DNA of 64,000 nt from CAIJMU01 sp035530275. Lineage in GTDB: Bacteria > Spirochaetota > Spirochaetia > Treponematales > Rectinemataceae. The translations under genes were made by a program, and so were the position numbers. The stretch is from assembly GCA_035530275.1 (NCBI GenBank), contig DATKVC010000008.1, positions 62,001-126,000 of the forward strand, written 5' to 3'. This document shows, in pieces, positions 46,234-54,489 of this stretch. Numbering within the stretch: position 1 is the first letter of the stretch; every line of letters begins with the position of its first letter. Below the pieces are notes generated by a model. The model ran no database searches. It saw only the letters and a list, made by a program, of their open reading frames with translations, and was not told the origin of the DNA.

Positions 46234-46782
46234 ATGGATTCGATCATTGGAGAGATTGATCCCGCGGTCTTCATCTTGAAGCCGACCCTCGGCATCCGCT
46301 TCGATCTGCGGCACATGCAAATCCGATGGGCGCTCAGCGCGATAATCGCGGATTTCTACGCGGAGTATTTGGTGACCGGTTCCGACGCGGAGCGGAAGCG
46401 CCTATTCGACGAGGAACGGCATACCGTCAGCTATGTACTTAACGAACTCGTGGAAAACGCGGTGAAATTCAACGCCGGTCCGACGATAGCGATAGAAGCG
46501 TCGCGCGCGCCGACAGGTTACCATTTCATCGTCAGCAACGGCCTTCGGGCCTCCGATATTGAGAAAGTCAAGGCTTCGTTCTCCGCGCTCGTTCAGGGCG
46601 ATCCGGGCGAGCTCCTCCTCAAGCGAATCGAGGAGAATGCCCTCGGCGGAGGCAACGCCTCGGGCATCGGGTTCCTCACCTTGATGAGCGATTATGGGAT
46701 CAAGCTCGGATGGCGATTCTCCGGCGACGCCGACGAGCCGGGCATGGTCACCCTGTCGACGATTGCACGACTAGTATTGTGA
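46234..46782 (+). CDS. GHKL ATPase-like switch protein (slr1658-type)
   Basis: 182 residues, cytoplasmic. A good N-box (VSYVLNELVENAVKFN) and a late glycine region (ASGIGFLTLMSDYG) mark a histidine-kinase-like ATP-binding fold as in anti-sigma kinases. The order phosphatase, GHKL protein, STAS-like protein is the layout of partner-switching modules, where the kinase phosphorylates the STAS protein and the phosphatase reverses it. TAGGAG precedes the ATG, 8 bp after the previous stop. Confidence 0.68.
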   Translation: MDSIIGEIDPAVFILKPTLGIRFDLRHMQIRWALSAIIADFYAEYLVTGSDAERKRLFDEERHTVSYVLNELVENAVKFNAGPTIAIEASRAPTGYHFIVSNGLRASDIEKVKASFSALVQGDPGELLLKRIEENALGGGNASGIGFLTLMSDYGIKLGWRFSGDADEPGMVTLSTIARLVL

Positions 46783-46793
46783 GGATGGAAATC

Positions 46794-47138
46794 ATGGAAA
46801 TCAAGACTGCCGACTACACGATGTGGCTCGACTCCGCGGAGAATATCGTCTTTCTCGAAGGCGCTTTCCGGCTGGCCGGCATGGAAAGCTATTCGCCCAT
46901 CGCCCTGGCTTTGGATGAATGGCTGGCGACCGGTTCCGGGCCCTTGATCCTGGATCTGAAGCGCCTGGAATACATGAACAGTTCCGGCATCAACATGCTC
47001 GCCAAATTCACGATCAGCGTGCGGAACAAGGGCGACAGGAGCATGACGGTCCGCGGGAACAAGGACATAGCCTGGCAGGGGAAGTCGCTCACCAATCTCA
47101 AGAAGCTGTACCCATCATTGGAATTGGTAATAGATTGA
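46794..47138 (+). CDS. STAS-like antagonist protein (slr1659-type)
   Basis: 114 residues. LVLEGAFRL-like core (IVFLEGAFRLAGMESYSPIALALDEWL), PLILDLKRLEYMNSSGINMLAKFTI and TVRGNKDIAWQGKSLTNLKKLYPSLELVID. The NSSGIN segment is where STAS proteins carry the phosphorylatable Ser. Likely the substrate of the neighbouring GHKL protein and SpoIIE phosphatase. The start at 46794 (GAGG nine bases upstream) is preferred to the Met at 46785, three codons earlier. Confidence 0.72.
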   Translation: MEIKTADYTMWLDSAENIVFLEGAFRLAGMESYSPIALALDEWLATGSGPLILDLKRLEYMNSSGINMLAKFTISVRNKGDRSMTVRGNKDIAWQGKSLTNLKKLYPSLELVID

Positions 47139-47199
47139 CCGGAGCGACCGCTCCGGCTGGCGGGCGTACCGCGCCCCGCCGTTTGGCGTGAGGTCAACC

Positions 47200-48144
47200 G
47201 TGGATGCCGAAACGCAGGGAAATATCCTCGCCTTGCAGGGCGAACTCAGCGATCTCAAGATCATGTACGAGAACGTCATCGAGCACTCGAACGCCCTCGA
47301 GGAGGATCTCTCCCAGGCGAACAAGACCAAACTGAAGCTCATCGAGATCATGCGCAAATACGTCCCTTCCCAGCTCTACGATGCCATCGTCGGAGGGAAG
47401 AGCGAGGCGAGCACGAAGAATCAAAGGCGCAAGAAGCTGACGATCTTCTTTTCCGACATCACGAATTTCACCGCTACCACCGACGCCCTCGAGCCCGAAG
47501 CGATGTCGGAACTCCTCAACGACTATCTCAACGACATGGCCATCATAGCCTCGAAGCACGGCGGGACCGTGGACAAATTCGTCGGGGACGCGGTGATGGT
47601 ATTCTTCGGGGATCCCGAATTCATCAACGATCAGGAGCACGCCCGCCGCTCGGTGGACATGGCCATCGACATGCAGTTGAAGATTCGCGAACTCTCCCAT
47701 GTATGGGTCGACCGAGGAGCGCCGGAGGGTCTGCGGGTCCGAATGGGCATCAATTCGGGCTATTGCACCGTCGGCAACTTCGGCTCGGAGACGAGGATGG
47801 ACTACACGATCATCGGGGGCCAGGTGAACATCGCGAGTCGACTCGAGAGCGTCGCCCGCCCCGGCACCATCGTCATCAGCGGCGCCACGAAAGCCCTCGT
47901 GGAGTCTTTCTTCGATTCGCAGCCCTTGGGTGAAGTCGAAGTCAAGGGGATTCATCATCCCATCGCGATCTACAGGGTGATCCTGCCCGGCGAAACGCGC
48001 AAATGGGAAGAAATGGCGGAGGTGACCGATGACGCGATATCGCTGCACGGTATGCGGCTCGAACGCGACATGCCGCCCGAGGATCGCAGGGGTGCCATCG
48101 ACGCGCTGCGCAAGGTCCTGGATGCCCTGCAGCGTTGGGACTAG
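47200..48144 (+). CDS. Class III adenylate/guanylate cyclase
   Basis: 314 residues, soluble. An N-terminal coiled coil (about 1-60), then the catalytic domain: LTIFFSDITNFTATTD (first metal Asp), DKFVGDAVMVFFGDPE (second metal Asp and a Lys often linked with ATP), RVRMGINSGYCTVGNFGSETRMDYTIIGGQVNIASRLE. It likely makes cAMP. The start is GTG at 47200 with GAGG upstream; no ATG is available. It sits between the partner-switch genes and the exporter, one of whose ATPases has a cyclic-nucleotide-binding-like N-terminus. Confidence 0.88.
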   Translation: MDAETQGNILALQGELSDLKIMYENVIEHSNALEEDLSQANKTKLKLIEIMRKYVPSQLYDAIVGGKSEASTKNQRRKKLTIFFSDITNFTATTDALEPEAMSELLNDYLNDMAIIASKHGGTVDKFVGDAVMVFFGDPEFINDQEHARRSVDMAIDMQLKIRELSHVWVDRGAPEGLRVRMGINSGYCTVGNFGSETRMDYTIIGGQVNIASRLESVARPGTIVISGATKALVESFFDSQPLGEVEVKGIHHPIAIYRVILPGETRKWEEMAEVTDDAISLHGMRLERDMPPEDRRGAIDALRKVLDALQRWD

Positions 48145-48188
48145 GTCCGTCGGGCCCGCGACGTAGAGACGGAAAGAGCTGCGAAACC

Positions 48189-48803
48189 ATGGCGGAATCC
48201 CTATTCCGAAAAATGGCCTTGGAGAGGCAAGCCTCTCCCGAGCAACTCGACACGCTCCTGCATCTGACATCGCCGAAGGCTTGGCTGGCGCTGATCGCGC
48301 TCGGCCTCGTACTGCTCGCGGTCCTGGCCTGGGGCCTGTTCGGGAGCGTTCCGGTAGAGGCCTCAGGCCAGGGCTTCCTGCAGCGTGGGGATGAGGGCCT
48401 GCGGGCCCGCCTCTTCTTTCCCGCAGGTTCCGCGGGCCGGATCGCGGAGGGAATGGAGGCCGCGGTGTCGCTGCGAGGGGTCGAACCAGCGGAATACGGC
48501 TATCTGCGCGGGAGGGTCGCCTCGATCTCCGACAAACCCGTCACGAGACAGGAGCTCGGGCTCCTCCTCGGAGACGACGATGTCGCCCGAGCCCTGTCGA
48601 GCGCGGGGCCATGCGTGGAGGTCATGATAGCGCTGATCCCCGATTCCCTTGCGCCGACCGGCTATCGATGGTCATCTTCCGAGGGACCGGATATGCGACT
48701 GCTCAGCGGCGCGTCCGTGGCGGCGAGGGTGCTGATCGCGGAAAGGAGGCCCATCTCCCTCCTCCTCCCCCTCGCGAAGAAAAGCCTGATGGGCGACCGG
48801 TAA
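48189..48803 (+). CDS. Short HlyD-like adaptor of NHLP peptide export system
   Basis: 204 residues with one membrane helix (AWLALIALGLVLLAVLAWGLFG) and a periplasmic part that starts VEASGQGFL. It then goes straight to the beta-barrel-like end (AEGMEAAVSLRGVEPAEYGYLRGRVASISDKPV...GYRWSSSEGPDMRLLSGASVAARVLIAERRPISLLLPL). That end is characteristic of the NHLP secretion HlyD family. The lipoyl and long coiled-coil parts normally between these two pieces are missing, making it about half the family's usual size. Followed after 8 bp by the transporter it should serve. Confidence 0.75.
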   Translation: MAESLFRKMALERQASPEQLDTLLHLTSPKAWLALIALGLVLLAVLAWGLFGSVPVEASGQGFLQRGDEGLRARLFFPAGSAGRIAEGMEAAVSLRGVEPAEYGYLRGRVASISDKPVTRQELGLLLGDDDVARALSSAGPCVEVMIALIPDSLAPTGYRWSSSEGPDMRLLSGASVAARVLIAERRPISLLLPLAKKSLMGDR

Positions 48804-48811
48804 GACGAGCG

Positions 48812-51013
48812 ATGGCGGAAAAAGAGAAGAGGGGCGGGTCCAAGGCTTTCGGAGGCAGGGGCCGTGTCAGGACTCCGACAGTGCTCCAGATGGAAGCCGC
48901 GGAATGCGGGGCGGCTTCGCTGGGGATGGTCCTCTCCCATTTCGGCCTCAATGTGCCGCTGGAGGAACTCCGGGTCGAGTGCGGCGTCTCGCGGGACGGC
49001 AGCAAGGCATCGAATCTGATACGCGCGGCCCGACGCTACGGTCTGGAAGTCCACGGCTATACGACCGAAACCGATGAGCTCAGGTCCTTCGCTCCGCCGA
49101 TGATCATATTCTGGAATTTCAATCATTTCGTTGTTTTAGAAGGCTTGAAGAAGGACCGGGCCTATCTCAACGATCCCGCCTTGGGTCCGCGTGTCGTAAC
49201 GATGGAGGAATTCGACCGGGCCTTCACCGGCGTGGCGCTGGTCTTCTCGCGCGGGCCCGATTTCCGCAAGGGGGGAGAAAAGCGCTCTCTCATCGATTCC
49301 CTCGCCAGGCGGCTCACCGGCATCAAGGCCGCTCTCGCCTTCGCGCTCTTGGCGGGGCTTCTCCTCGTCATCCCCGGTCTCGCCATTCCCGCGTTTTCCA
49401 GGATCTTCGTGGACAACATCCTCCTCGGCCACATGACCGGCTGGATTCAGCCTCTTCTCCTCGCGATGGCGGTGACGGCCGTACTGCGCGGCGTTCTTAC
49501 GGCCCTGCAGGAAGCCCATCTCCTCAGGCTCGACATGGGGCTGGCGGTCTCCGGTTCGACCTCCTTCTTCAGGCGCCTCCTTCGACTTCCGATCGAATTC
49601 TTCGCCCAGAGAATGCCGGGAGAGATCGGCTCGCGAGTCCAACTCAACGACGAGGTGGCGCAGCTCCTCTCCGGCAGGCTCGCCGCGACCCTGATCAACG
49701 GAGCGATGGTCTTCTTCTATGCCGCGATGATGCTGTGGTACGACGTCGTGCTGACCCTCGTGGGTCTCGCCGCGGCCGCCTTGAATCTCCTCGCCCTGGC
49801 CTTTTTCTCCGCAAAGCGAAGCCTCGCGAGCCAAAGGCTTCAGATGGAGCAGGGCAGGATTCTGGGCTTTTCGATGAATGGCCTTCAGTCGATCGAGACC
49901 ATCAAGGCCGGCGGGATGGAATCGGAGTTCTTCGAGGAGTGGGCGGGATATCACGCCAAGGCCATCGAGGCCCAGCAGGAATTTTCGATTCCCAGCCTTC
50001 TCCTGGGCATCTTGCCTGTCTTCCTTTCGGCCCTCACGACCGCGGCGATCCTCGTCGTCGGCGGCCTCCGCGTAGAGCAAGGCTACCTGAGCGTCGGGAT
50101 GCTCGTGGCCTTTCAGAGCCTGATGGCCAGCTTCCTGGGCCCGGTCAATCAGATCATGACCTTGGCGTCGAACTATCAGGAGGCCGAGGCAGATCTCCTT
50201 CGCCTGGACGACGTGCTGCGGCACAAGGAGGATACGCGTTTCGAAGTCGTCGAAGCGGCGGAAGGCGCCTCTCCCGTGAAAGGGCAGGCCAAGCTCCGCG
50301 GCGAACTCGAACTTCGCGGCCTCACCTTCGGTTACAGCCACCTCGCCCCGCCGCTGATCCGGGGCCTCGACCTGAGGCTGGCGCCGGGAGCCTGGGTGGC
50401 CCTCGTCGGAACCTCAGGCTCGGGAAAATCGACGATCGCGAAACTCGTCGCCGGTCTGTACGACCCCTGGGAGGGACAGATTCTCCTGGATGGGAAGAAT
50501 CGTTCGGAAATCCCCGTAGCCCTCCTCGCCAATTCGATTTCGATGGTCGACCAGGACATCTTTCTCTTCGAAGGCTCCGTCAGAGACAACATTGCCATGT
50601 GGGACGAGTCCGTGCCCGAGAGCGATGTCAATGACGCGGCCAGCGACGCCTGCATCCGGGACGATATCGCCGCCCGACCGGGGGCCTACCTCGGGAAGGT
50701 GGCCGAATCCGGGAGCAATTTCAGCGGAGGCCAAAGGCAGCGCATGGAAATCTCGAGGGCCTTGGTGAGCAACCCGAGCATCCTCGTGCTGGATGAGGCC
50801 ACAAGCGCCCTCGATCCGCCTACCGAAAAGTCGGTGATGGACAACGTGAGGCGCAGGGGTTGCACCTGCCTCGTGATCGCGCATCGCCTTTCCACCATCC
50901 GAGATTGCGATGAAATCGTGGTCCTTGAAAGAGGCTCGGTGGTCCAGCGGGGAAGCCATGAGGAGCTCATTTCCGTCGACGGGCCCTATGCCGAGATGAT
51001 CAGGATGGGCTAG
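48812..51013 (+). CDS. NHLP-type ABC transporter with C39 peptidase domain
   Basis: 733 residues: C39 peptidase with VLQMEAAECGAASLG (Cys32), NFNHFVVLEGL (His105) and LNDPA (Asp121); six membrane segments (about 155-450); ATPase (GTSGSGKSTIAKL, NFSGGQRQRMEISRAL, ILVLDEATSALD). Such transporters cut leader peptides after a double glycine and export the core. The likely substrate is encoded at 54228-54386, whose leader ends in VSGGG. Start at 48812, 8 bp after the adaptor stop; the longer open frame upstream is shadow. Confidence 0.92.
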   Translation: MAEKEKRGGSKAFGGRGRVRTPTVLQMEAAECGAASLGMVLSHFGLNVPLEELRVECGVSRDGSKASNLIRAARRYGLEVHGYTTETDELRSFAPPMIIFWNFNHFVVLEGLKKDRAYLNDPALGPRVVTMEEFDRAFTGVALVFSRGPDFRKGGEKRSLIDSLARRLTGIKAALAFALLAGLLLVIPGLAIPAFSRIFVDNILLGHMTGWIQPLLLAMAVTAVLRGVLTALQEAHLLRLDMGLAVSGSTSFFRRLLRLPIEFFAQRMPGEIGSRVQLNDEVAQLLSGRLAATLINGAMVFFYAAMMLWYDVVLTLVGLAAAALNLLALAFFSAKRSLASQRLQMEQGRILGFSMNGLQSIETIKAGGMESEFFEEWAGYHAKAIEAQQEFSIPSLLLGILPVFLSALTTAAILVVGGLRVEQGYLSVGMLVAFQSLMASFLGPVNQIMTLASNYQEAEADLLRLDDVLRHKEDTRFEVVEAAEGASPVKGQAKLRGELELRGLTFGYSHLAPPLIRGLDLRLAPGAWVALVGTSGSGKSTIAKLVAGLYDPWEGQILLDGKNRSEIPVALLANSISMVDQDIFLFEGSVRDNIAMWDESVPESDVNDAASDACIRDDIAARPGAYLGKVAESGSNFSGGQRQRMEISRALVSNPSILVLDEATSALDPPTEKSVMDNVRRRGCTCLVIAHRLSTIRDCDEIVVLERGSVVQRGSHEELISVDGPYAEMIRMG

Positions 51014-51015
51014 CG

Positions 51016-53922
51016 ATGAACGAAGGCGCGAGCCCTTTCGGCGACCTGGGCATCATCATCGAGGCCGGCGGCAACAAGCCTCTGATGCTGGATCGGGCGG
51101 ACAAGATCTGGGTGGTCGAGCGAGGACATGCCGATGTCTTTACCCTCGGGGAGGAGGGCGGGCAAGGCGAGACTTCGCGTCGCCACCTCTTCACCGCGGC
51201 GGAAGGAGACATACTCATCGGATCTCTCCCTCCGACGACCGGAAGAAGCCGCCGCATGCTCGCATCCGGACCCTTTGGCACGGCTATCCGCGAAGTGGAC
51301 AGCGAGGCCTTTTTCGCCCTGGGCGAGATGCCCGACAAGGCCGACGACATTCAGCGGCTCCTGCGTCGCTGGCTCAGGAACGCCTCCCTGGGCCTCCGCG
51401 GCAAGGAGGCCATGCCGCGGAATTCGCGCGATCTTTCGGAATCCGGCCGCCTGCCCATCCATCCCGGCGGGAACGTCCATCCGACTTTCAAGACGATGTG
51501 GATTCGCCTGGAGCCGGGAAAGGCGGCCTTCCTGGGGAGGGACGACTTCCCGATGATTCCCGTCAATCGTACCTTTCCGTTGGTGCGGGGCACCTGGCTC
51601 AAGGCCGTCGACGAGGCCGTCATATCCTATGCCGAAGAATGGCCGCCGATAAGCTGGGGTCGCCTCTCCACGATCCTGAACTCATTCTGCTGCTTCCTTC
51701 TCGAGTGTTGCGCGGCCAACGCCGCGCGGGCCGAGGAACTGGAGCGGGCGAGAATGGAGGGGCGGGCGGCCTCGCGGCGCTCGATGTTCACGAGGGGCCT
51801 GGAGAAGCTCTCGGGCATCACGGAGCCGCGGCGATTTCGACTCGATCTCGAAGCGGACAAGAGGCGGCCTCTCTTGAGCGCGTGCAGGATCGTCGGCCGG
51901 AGCCAGGGCATGGAGCTGCCGAGCGCGTGGAACGGCATGTCCGGGCCCATGGCCTCGGAATCCTTGGAGGACATAGGACGGGCGGCGGGATTCAGGTCGC
52001 GTCAGGTCGTGCTCAAAGAGGGGTGGTGGAAACGCGACAACGGGCCCCTCCTGGTCTATCGGGAAAAGGACCATTGCCCCCTCGCGGCCCTACCCCTCTC
52101 GCCGAGGAAATACCAGATCGTCGACCCCGTGGAGGGGAACGCGACACTCCTTACGAGGGCCGTCGCCGAGTCCTTGGACGTCTGCGGCCATGTCCTTTAT
52201 AGACCCCTGCCCAACCGCCGCCTCGGCGGGTGGGACGTGATCAGGCTGGGAATCCGGGGATGCTCCGGAGACCTCGCCACGGCTTTTTTCGCGGGCTTGG
52301 GGGGAGCCCTCCTCAGCCTCCTCGCGCCATGGATGACCGGCCTGATCTTCGACTACGTGATCCCGGGGGCCAGGCTCGACCAGCTCGCCCTCATCGGCGG
52401 CCTCCTGGCCCTCGGGGCTTTTGCAGGGTTGCTCTTCGACGGCGCGCGGGGAATAGCCATCCTTCGCACGGAGGGCTCCATCGAAAGTTCGGCCCAGGCG
52501 GCGCTCTGGGATCGGCTCCTCTCCCTTCCCCTGCCCTTTTTCTCGAACTATACGGCGGGGGACCTCGCGGAGCGGAGCATGGGTATCAGCACGATCCGAC
52601 ATGTCGTCTCGAATACGGCCATAACCGCCGTCGTCGCGGGGCTCTTTTCCCTCGCGAATCTCTGGCTCCTGTTCGGCGTCAGCGCGAGCCTGGCATGGCT
52701 GGCCCTCGCGCTCTGCGGCCTCGGCACGTGCTTCTTCCTGGGCGTGAGTCTCGCTCTCGTCCGCTCAGAACGCCGCGTCGTCGACCTGAAGGGAAAGAAC
52801 CAGGGGATCGTCTTCCAGCTCGTCACGGGCATAGCGAAGCTCAGAGTTTCCAGCGCAGAGGATAGCGCCTTCTCGATCTGGGCCGAAAGCTACGCGAAGA
52901 TGAAGAGACAGGCCTTCTGGTCGGCGAAGTTGGAGTCCCTCATCCCGATTTTCGCCTCGGTCTTTCCGACCGCGGCATTGATGGCCATTTTCGCCGCCCT
53001 CGCCGGCGGGAGCCAGATAGGTCTGAGCGCCGGCGGCTTTCTCGTATTCAGTTCCGCCTTCATCGCCTTGTCGAACGCGATGATCCAGACCGGGATCGTC
53101 ATGGTATCCTCGATCCAGATCCTGCCGGTCTACGAGCGGGCGAAGCCGATCCTGGAGACCCTTCCCGAGGTCGATGAAGCCAAAGAGAAGCCCTCGCCCT
53201 TGAGCGGAAGGATCGAAATCAACCATCTCTCCTATCGGTACCACCCGGAAGGGCCATCGGTCCTCAAGGACGTTTCGATGAACGTGGCCCCCGGTGAATT
53301 CGTCGCCCTCGTGGGCGGATCGGGCTCGGGGAAGTCGACGCTGCTGCGTCTCCTCTTGGGATTTACGCGACCGGAGGCCGGTGCGATCTATTATGACGGC
53401 CAGGATCTCGGTTCGCTCGACGCCCTCGCGGTGAGGCGCCAGATCGGGGTCGTGCTTCAGAACGGGCAGCTACCGGGCGGCAGCATCGCCAAGGCGATCC
53501 TGGGCAGTTCCAAGCTCACTCTCGACGACGCGTGGGAAGCCGCGTGCATGGTCGGATTGGACCGCGATATCAAGGACATGCCCATGGGCATGTATACGGT
53601 CATCCCCGCGGGAGGCGGAACCCTTTCCGGAGGGCAGAGACAGAGACTCCTCATCGCCCGCGCCATCGTGAGGAAGCCGCGCATCCTGTTTTTCGACGAG
53701 GCTACCAGCGCCTTGGACAACAAGACCCAAGCCATCGTGAGCGAAAGCCTGGCGGCGTTGCAGGTTTCAAGTCTCGTCATCGCCCACAGGCTGAGCACGG
53801 TCATAAACTCCGATCGCATCTACGTCCTCGACGAGGGAAGGGTGGTCGAAGCAGGGACGTATCAAGAATTGATGGACCGATGCGGGCTTTTCTACGTTCT
53901 TGCCAAGCGACAAAGCGCATAA
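51016..53922 (+). CDS. NHLP-type ABC permease/ATPase with cNMP-binding-like N-terminus
   Basis: 968 residues. The N-terminal part (about 1-140; PLMLDRADKIWVVERGHADVFTL, HLFTAAEGDILIG) resembles the cyclic-nucleotide-binding-type region seen in this NHLP transporter family. A long middle of unknown function, then membrane helices (about 410-680) and an ATPase (GGSGSGKSTLLRLLLG, TLSGGQRQRLLIARAI, ILFFDEATSALD). It normally pairs with the C39 subunit as a heterodimer. Starts 2 bp after the previous stop. The clustered cyclase could provide its ligand. Confidence 0.9.
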   Translation: MNEGASPFGDLGIIIEAGGNKPLMLDRADKIWVVERGHADVFTLGEEGGQGETSRRHLFTAAEGDILIGSLPPTTGRSRRMLASGPFGTAIREVDSEAFFALGEMPDKADDIQRLLRRWLRNASLGLRGKEAMPRNSRDLSESGRLPIHPGGNVHPTFKTMWIRLEPGKAAFLGRDDFPMIPVNRTFPLVRGTWLKAVDEAVISYAEEWPPISWGRLSTILNSFCCFLLECCAANAARAEELERARMEGRAASRRSMFTRGLEKLSGITEPRRFRLDLEADKRRPLLSACRIVGRSQGMELPSAWNGMSGPMASESLEDIGRAAGFRSRQVVLKEGWWKRDNGPLLVYREKDHCPLAALPLSPRKYQIVDPVEGNATLLTRAVAESLDVCGHVLYRPLPNRRLGGWDVIRLGIRGCSGDLATAFFAGLGGALLSLLAPWMTGLIFDYVIPGARLDQLALIGGLLALGAFAGLLFDGARGIAILRTEGSIESSAQAALWDRLLSLPLPFFSNYTAGDLAERSMGISTIRHVVSNTAITAVVAGLFSLANLWLLFGVSASLAWLALALCGLGTCFFLGVSLALVRSERRVVDLKGKNQGIVFQLVTGIAKLRVSSAEDSAFSIWAESYAKMKRQAFWSAKLESLIPIFASVFPTAALMAIFAALAGGSQIGLSAGGFLVFSSAFIALSNAMIQTGIVMVSSIQILPVYERAKPILETLPEVDEAKEKPSPLSGRIEINHLSYRYHPEGPSVLKDVSMNVAPGEFVALVGGSGSGKSTLLRLLLGFTRPEAGAIYYDGQDLGSLDALAVRRQIGVVLQNGQLPGGSIAKAILGSSKLTLDDAWEAACMVGLDRDIKDMPMGMYTVIPAGGGTLSGGQRQRLLIARAIVRKPRILFFDEATSALDNKTQAIVSESLAALQVSSLVIAHRLSTVINSDRIYVLDEGRVVEAGTYQELMDRCGLFYVLAKRQSA

Positions 53923-54051
53923 TGGCACGCATTTTGCCGCCGGATGCATCTATGCCCGCCGAGGAGGTCGAGCGCATGAGTCGACCTGGATCGCTCCGCT
54001 ATCGCTTATCGAACTGAACAAAAGTCATAATTAATAAATCGTTCGAAATGA

Positions 54052-54081
54052 TTGACAATTTGTGAATTGCGATAAAATAAT
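54052..54081 (+). promoter_or_regulatory. Promoter of the precursor peptide gene
   Basis: Perfect TTGACA at 54052-54057; AATAAT at 54076-54081 with 18-bp spacing (or TAAAAT at 54073 with 15). This is among the best sigma-70 matches in the window and lets the precursor be made separately from the exporter operon. Confidence 0.65.
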
Positions 54082-54085
54082 TACT

Positions 54086-54206
54086 ACAGGTCCTTGCATA
54101 TTGAGCCGTTCGCGGTTGCGAACGGGAAAGATGAAAGGACCTGTGTAGAGCCTCGCGCGCCGTTCAAAAGCCCTGCTTTTGAACGGCGCTTAATGCAAGG
54201 CTCAAT
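54086..54206 (+). ncRNA. Structured 5' leader RNA of the precursor peptide mRNA
   Basis: P1: ACAGGTCCTT (54086-54095) with AAGGACCTGT (54135-54144), 10 bp. P2 inside it: CCGTTCGC-GGTT-GCGAACGG (54106-54125). P3: GCGCCGTTCAAAAG (54157-54170) with CTTTTGAACGGCGC (54176-54189), a perfect 14-bp stem with loop CCCTG. In addition ATTGAGCC (54100-54107) can pair with GGCTCAAT (54199-54206), eight bases before the ribosome-binding site, in competition with P2 or as a pseudoknot. The expected transcription start falls at P1. No known riboswitch class is recognised. Confidence 0.6.
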
Positions 54207-54227
54207 AATCTCCAAGGAGGTAATGTC

Positions 54228-54386
54228 ATGGATAAAAGTGCCGGCAAGAAGAAGGACCCAATCCAAAAGAAAGAGAAGGGAAAGGAGGATGGAAATCCGA
54301 AAAAACGGGAATTGAGCGCGGAAGAACTCGACAAGGTGAGCGGAGGAGGGATGCCTCAGCCCAAGCATCATGCTCAAAAGCCATAA
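54228..54386 (+). CDS. NHLP-associated precursor peptide (RiPP/bacteriocin-like)
   Basis: 52 residues, below common length cut-offs. AAGGAGG at 54214-54220 is seven bases before the ATG. The leader is Lys/Glu-rich and ends ELSAEELDKVSGGG, the L-x-x-x-E-L-x-x-V-x-G-G pattern that C39 peptidase transporters recognise. The predicted core is MPQPKHHAQKP if cleavage follows the last Gly (residue 41). It lacks Cys, Ser and Thr, so lanthionine or azole formation is excluded in the core; Pro, His, Lys and Gln remain as modifiable residues. It is placed 305 bp after the matching exporter. Role could be a signal or antimicrobial peptide. Confidence 0.8.
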   Translation: MDKSAGKKKDPIQKKEKGKEDGNPKKRELSAEELDKVSGGGMPQPKHHAQKP

Positions 54387-54489
54387 TATATGTAATATTA
54401 TATATCATCTCTGACTAGACGCTTTCTTTCTCACGTCGCAGGACCGAAGAGATCTCCGATCCGACAAAAATCATTTTGGAGGCGGAATC

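Larger units (their letters stand above)
53923..54227. other. AT-rich intergenic region with promoter and structured leader
   Basis: 305 bp between exporter and precursor peptide. The first 130 bp show nothing definite. From 54030 the composition is AT-rich and carries a promoter, then three strong base-paired elements and the ribosome-binding site of the precursor. Confidence 0.7.

Noticed and set aside
54223..54315. Second ATG five bases before the precursor start, giving a 30-residue Arg/Lys-rich peptide
   Set aside because: It is only two bases from the Shine-Dalgarno, too close for initiation, and its frame lacks the leader motif; the 54228 start has seven-base spacing and a matched exporter.
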